DNA of 16,960 bases from NCBI GenBank assembly GCA_036337945.1, contig JAYZDF010000009.1, positions 1 to 16,960 of the forward strand. Reading direction: 5' to 3'. The position numbers were made by a program, and so were the translations under genes. The notes under the pieces were generated by a model. The model was given only the letters and a program-made list of their open reading frames with translations. It ran no database searches and had not been told where the DNA came from. Positions 14,828 to 16,960 of the stretch are shown piece by piece. Position 1 is the first letter of the stretch; each line of letters starts with the position of its first letter. The stretch comes from JAYZDF01 sp036337945. Lineage in GTDB: Bacteria > Myxococcota > Kuafuiibacteriia > Kuafuiibacteriales > Kuafuiibacteriaceae.

Positions 14828-16348
14828 ATGGAATCCGCCGGCACCCCGCGACCTTCAATGATACCGCCGAACTCAACTGAGTCACATCGGTTTGGTGATT
14901 ATGAACTCGTTACTTCCATTGGTCATGGTGGGATGGGCGAAGTTTTTCTCGCTCGAGATAAAACAGCTTCGCCCGATGATCCACCTGTCGCCGTCAAAAT
15001 CCTTCTTGAAAGCGTAAACAAGAACCAAGAAGCGGTTACGATGTTTATGGATGAAGCTGCGATCATGACTCAGATTCACCATCCTAATGTATTAGAGGTT
15101 TTTGCCTTCGGAAAAGAGCAAGGTCGATATTATTTGGCGATGGAATATCTTCAAGGTCAATCGCTGGCGAATTGCATTGAGGAATCTAAAACGCGTGGGC
15201 AAAAACTGACCTACGCACAAATTGCTGCCATAGGGATCGGCATGGCTCGTGGCTTGGGGAGTGCACACACTGCAGTGGGTCGAGAAGGTAAGCCGCTTAA
15301 TGTTGTACACCGTGATGTCACGCCACAAAATATTTTTATTACTCATAAAGGCCGCGTAAAAGTCATCGATTTTGGTATCGCTAAAGCAAGCGAACGCCTT
15401 ACGCAGACAATGGTTGGTATGTACAAAGGGAAGGCTGCGTACATGGCACCCGAGCAGATTGATATGGAGTCACCAGACGCTCGTGCCGATATCTTTGCTA
15501 TGGGTGTTTGCCTTTGGGAAATGATAACCCAACAGCGCCTTTTTCTCCGTAAGACTCCAGTCGAATGCCTACAGGCCATCCTGCTCGATGAAATTCCTTC
15601 TCCCACCGAACTTGCAGGAAAGAAAGATGCACTACTTGATGAGGTTGTATTCAACGCACTAGAGCGACCCTTGGAGATGAGAACACAAACTGCTGCAGAA
15701 ATTGAGGCATCTCTTTCGTCATACCTGCGTGCTTTGACAGAGGAATATGAAGAAATCATCATCCAGGAACTGATGAAAGGCTTGTACGAAGAAAAAGCGA
15801 ATGAAGAGGCTTCAATCATAAACTCGACGAAGCATCCTATCAATCCGCATGACCCAAAGTTACAAAAGCTAAAGGACATTTCAGGGATTGCGCCATCTAT
15901 CGCGCCCAATCCGAAACAAATTATGACTTTAGCCGGACAAGCGGATGGACGAGAAACCATGGTCTTAGAGCTTGCTGGAGTTCGTGACACTATGCCTTGT
16001 GCACCGAGGCAGTCGATTGTAGATCATCTGCGTCGCGACCGAATAGAGTCCGTTCACAAAGCGGTGCATGAATTGAGCGTTCAGCTACCGACGAAGCAAG
16101 AAGCGCCTGTTCAGGAAGCTCCTCCCGAGAATACGCCGGAGCAATCTTCTCTCGAAGAACAGCCCTCGATAGCGCCGATCCCCTCTGAATTTCCTCAAGT
16201 AAAAAGAAGTCGCTCTCTTGTTATCTTTGCAGTGATTATAGTCATCGTTCTGGCTGCCACTTTGGGGTGGTACTCCACGCAAGATGAGCCGTCTGCGACA
16301 CCCTTAGAGGCGGTTCCCTTGGACTTGTCCAGCCCTTCTTCGAAATGA
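14828..16348 (+). CDS. Membrane-anchored Ser/Thr protein kinase (myxobacterial type)
   Basis: 506 residues from the ATG at 14828. The kinase domain begins at about residue 24 (FGDYELVTSIG) and includes the Gly-rich loop GHGGMGEVFLA, Lys57 in VAVKIL, the catalytic loop VHRDVTPQNIFI with Asp163, the metal-binding IDFG with Asp181, and YMAPEQI. All residues needed for activity are there. The HRDVTPQN form, where most bacterial kinases have HRDIKPEN or HRDIKPSN, is common in Myxococcota. A charged, Pro/Glu-rich linker of about 170 residues follows. One membrane helix (SLVIFAVIIVIVLAATLGW) leaves about 23 residues outside, with no PASTA or other sensor domain. The target is unknown. The frame is open to an ATG at 14786, but that lies inside an inverted repeat and upstream of a good -10 box, so 14828 is preferred (14858 is possible). 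The 3' end overlaps the convergent Cys-rich gene by 45 bp. Confidence 0.92.
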   Translation: MESAGTPRPSMIPPNSTESHRFGDYELVTSIGHGGMGEVFLARDKTASPDDPPVAVKILLESVNKNQEAVTMFMDEAAIMTQIHHPNVLEVFAFGKEQGRYYLAMEYLQGQSLANCIEESKTRGQKLTYAQIAAIGIGMARGLGSAHTAVGREGKPLNVVHRDVTPQNIFITHKGRVKVIDFGIAKASERLTQTMVGMYKGKAAYMAPEQIDMESPDARADIFAMGVCLWEMITQQRLFLRKTPVECLQAILLDEIPSPTELAGKKDALLDEVVFNALERPLEMRTQTAAEIEASLSSYLRALTEEYEEIIIQELMKGLYEEKANEEASIINSTKHPINPHDPKLQKLKDISGIAPSIAPNPKQIMTLAGQADGRETMVLELAGVRDTMPCAPRQSIVDHLRRDRIESVHKAVHELSVQLPTKQEAPVQEAPPENTPEQSSLEEQPSIAPIPSEFPQVKRSRSLVIFAVIIVIVLAATLGWYSTQDEPSATPLEAVPLDLSSPSSK

Positions 16349-16960
16349 GTCCGCCCCTCTAGGGCGAATAAGTAGAAAACCAACAACTAGGCCTAAATAT
16401 ACTAGCGACGTTTTGCGGGATTGGTGGTTGGTTTTGCACTTACATGAAAGAATCGATTCAGGCTCAGAGGCCGGTGGTAGACCAGAAGGAGGTGCAGGAG
16501 CGGGCATACTTGAGCATAGATTTATTTGACCCTGACATTCTCCTTCCATGCAGATATCGTCTCCGCTGCATCGGTTATTGTCATCGCACATACTTCCATC
16601 TGCTTTTGAGGAGTCATTCGGGCAATCAATTGATGTCCCATCGCAGTACTCAATTGCGTCACAGGAATGAATCGCGTCCCGGCAAATAACATCGCTGCTC
16701 GCAATTTCATCAACGGGGCAGCTCACAGACTCACCATCGCAATAGTCTGGCTTGTCACAGTCGCCGGACGAAGCTCTGCAGAGGGAATTCTGATCTAGAA
16801 CGATATCGTCAGGGCATTGAAAAGAAAATCCATCGCATACTTCTTCGTAATCACAATCGCCCTTTGAAGCGCGACAAATTTCTCCTTGTACCTTCTTCAG
16901 GTTGATTGGACATCGCGCATTTTCTCCATCGCAAACTTCCTCTTCATCGCAGTCGCCGCT
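16304..16960 (-). CDS. Cys-rich protein with disintegrin-like repeats and MYXO-CTERM-like anchor, C-terminal part
   Basis: The frame is open from the right edge at 16960 to TAA at 16304: 218 residues, N-terminus missing. The first ~128 residues are four 32-residue Cys repeats, each with cysteines spaced C-x5-C-x6-C-x11-C-x6 and motifs such as GDCD, VCDG and QCPDD. This spacing equals that of the second half of ADAM and snake-venom disintegrin domains (CDLPEYC, CDGTSxxCPPD). A degenerate fifth Cys block (CSGDDICMEGECQG) follows, like Cys-rich repeats of myxobacterial surface proteins. Then come a Pro-rich linker, SCKC, one hydrophobic helix (LVYLGLVVGFLLI) and a basic end (RPRG, then RRR). Cys, helix, then Arg cluster is the MYXO-CTERM plan, processed at the Cys to leave a surface lipoprotein. 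Secretion and surface display are inferred; ligand and full length are unknown. Its 3' end overlaps the kinase gene. Confidence 0.8.
   Translation of the reverse strand, partial: SGDCDEEEVCDGENARCPINLKKVQGEICRASKGDCDYEEVCDGFSFQCPDDIVLDQNSLCRASSGDCDKPDYCDGESVSCPVDEIASSDVICRDAIHSCDAIEYCDGTSIDCPNDSSKADGSMCDDNNRCSGDDICMEGECQGQINLCSSMPAPAPPSGLPPASEPESILSCKCKTNHQSRKTSLVYLGLVVGFLLIRPRGADSFRRRAGQVQGNRL
16577..16960 (-). repeat. Four tandem 96-bp (32-residue) disintegrin-like Cys repeats
   Basis: Units on the minus strand are 16865-16960, 16769-16864, 16673-16768 and 16577-16672. Each is exactly 32 codons with four cysteines at unit positions 4, 10, 17 and 29. Conserved residues are (S/K)GDCD at the start, CDG in the middle, CP at position 17, and CRA at the junction between units. 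The last copy is the most diverged (HSCD instead of GDCD). The array continues past the window edge, so the total number of units is unknown. Confidence 0.85.

Noticed and set aside
15343..15990. 215-codon open frame on the minus strand
   Set aside because: It is antisense to well-conserved kinase motifs (DFG, APE) and resembles no family.
1..16960. tRNA, rRNA, CRISPR array, insertion sequence or attachment site
   Set aside because: I saw no cloverleaf-like sequence, no spaced identical repeats, no transposase or integrase motifs and no flanking direct repeats. The repeats present are within proteins.

Overview
The window carries nine protein genes, seven complete and two cut by its edges, in a bacterium that looks like a member of the Myxococcota or a nearby former 'deltaproteobacterial' lineage. 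The evidence is a Ser/Thr kinase with the HRDVTPQN-type catalytic loop common in myxobacterial kinases, a Cys-rich protein with a MYXO-CTERM-like tail, and a hybrid histidine kinase. Base composition looks balanced to slightly AT-rich, unlike the high-GC model myxobacteria. The lineage is therefore an inference, and no rRNA or tRNA is present to settle it.

Layout. (1) 1-330, minus: the N-terminal part of a queuosine-precursor transporter (YhhQ/COG1738), running off the left edge. (2) 331-616: a divergent regulatory gap with a nested dyad. (3) 617-6958, plus: one enormous Lys/Ala/Glu-rich, Cys-free, all-helical protein of about 2113 residues, made of about 25 degenerate tandem units of 73-84 residues. 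This is the most unusual object in the window, and I recognise no family for it. (4) 6959-8278 and 8423-9403, minus: a DUF1254/DUF1214 protein and malate dehydrogenase. (5) 9789-11579, plus: a membrane hybrid histidine kinase with a C-terminal receiver. (6) 11585-12535, minus: a lysophospholipid-acyltransferase-family membrane enzyme. (7) 12650-13810, 13860-14735 and 14828-16348, plus: an exported PAF-acetylhydrolase-like alpha/beta hydrolase, an HSDL2-like short-chain dehydrogenase and a membrane Ser/Thr protein kinase. (8) 16304-16960, minus: the C-terminal part of a Cys-rich protein with four exact 32-residue repeats. Their cysteine spacing equals that of the C-terminal half of ADAM/snake-venom disintegrin domains, and a MYXO-CTERM-like anchor follows.

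Genes working together. The window looks like ordinary chromosome with mixed functions rather than a single island or operon. The acyltransferase, hydrolase and HSDL2-like SDR sit close together and all plausibly act on lipids or acyl esters. The hydrolase and SDR are 49 bp apart on the same strand and may be co-transcribed. The two sensor kinases bracket that lipid group, but nothing in the sequence links them to it. The giant repeat protein and the disintegrin-like protein are both candidate envelope or surface proteins.

Several starts differ from the longest open frame. Malate dehydrogenase starts at the GTG at 9403, the giant protein probably at the GTG at 617, the Ser/Thr kinase probably at 14828 and the hydrolase probably at 12650. 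All three convergent junctions are extremely tight (0 bp, 5 bp and a 45-bp overlap), leaving no room for conventional intergenic terminators.
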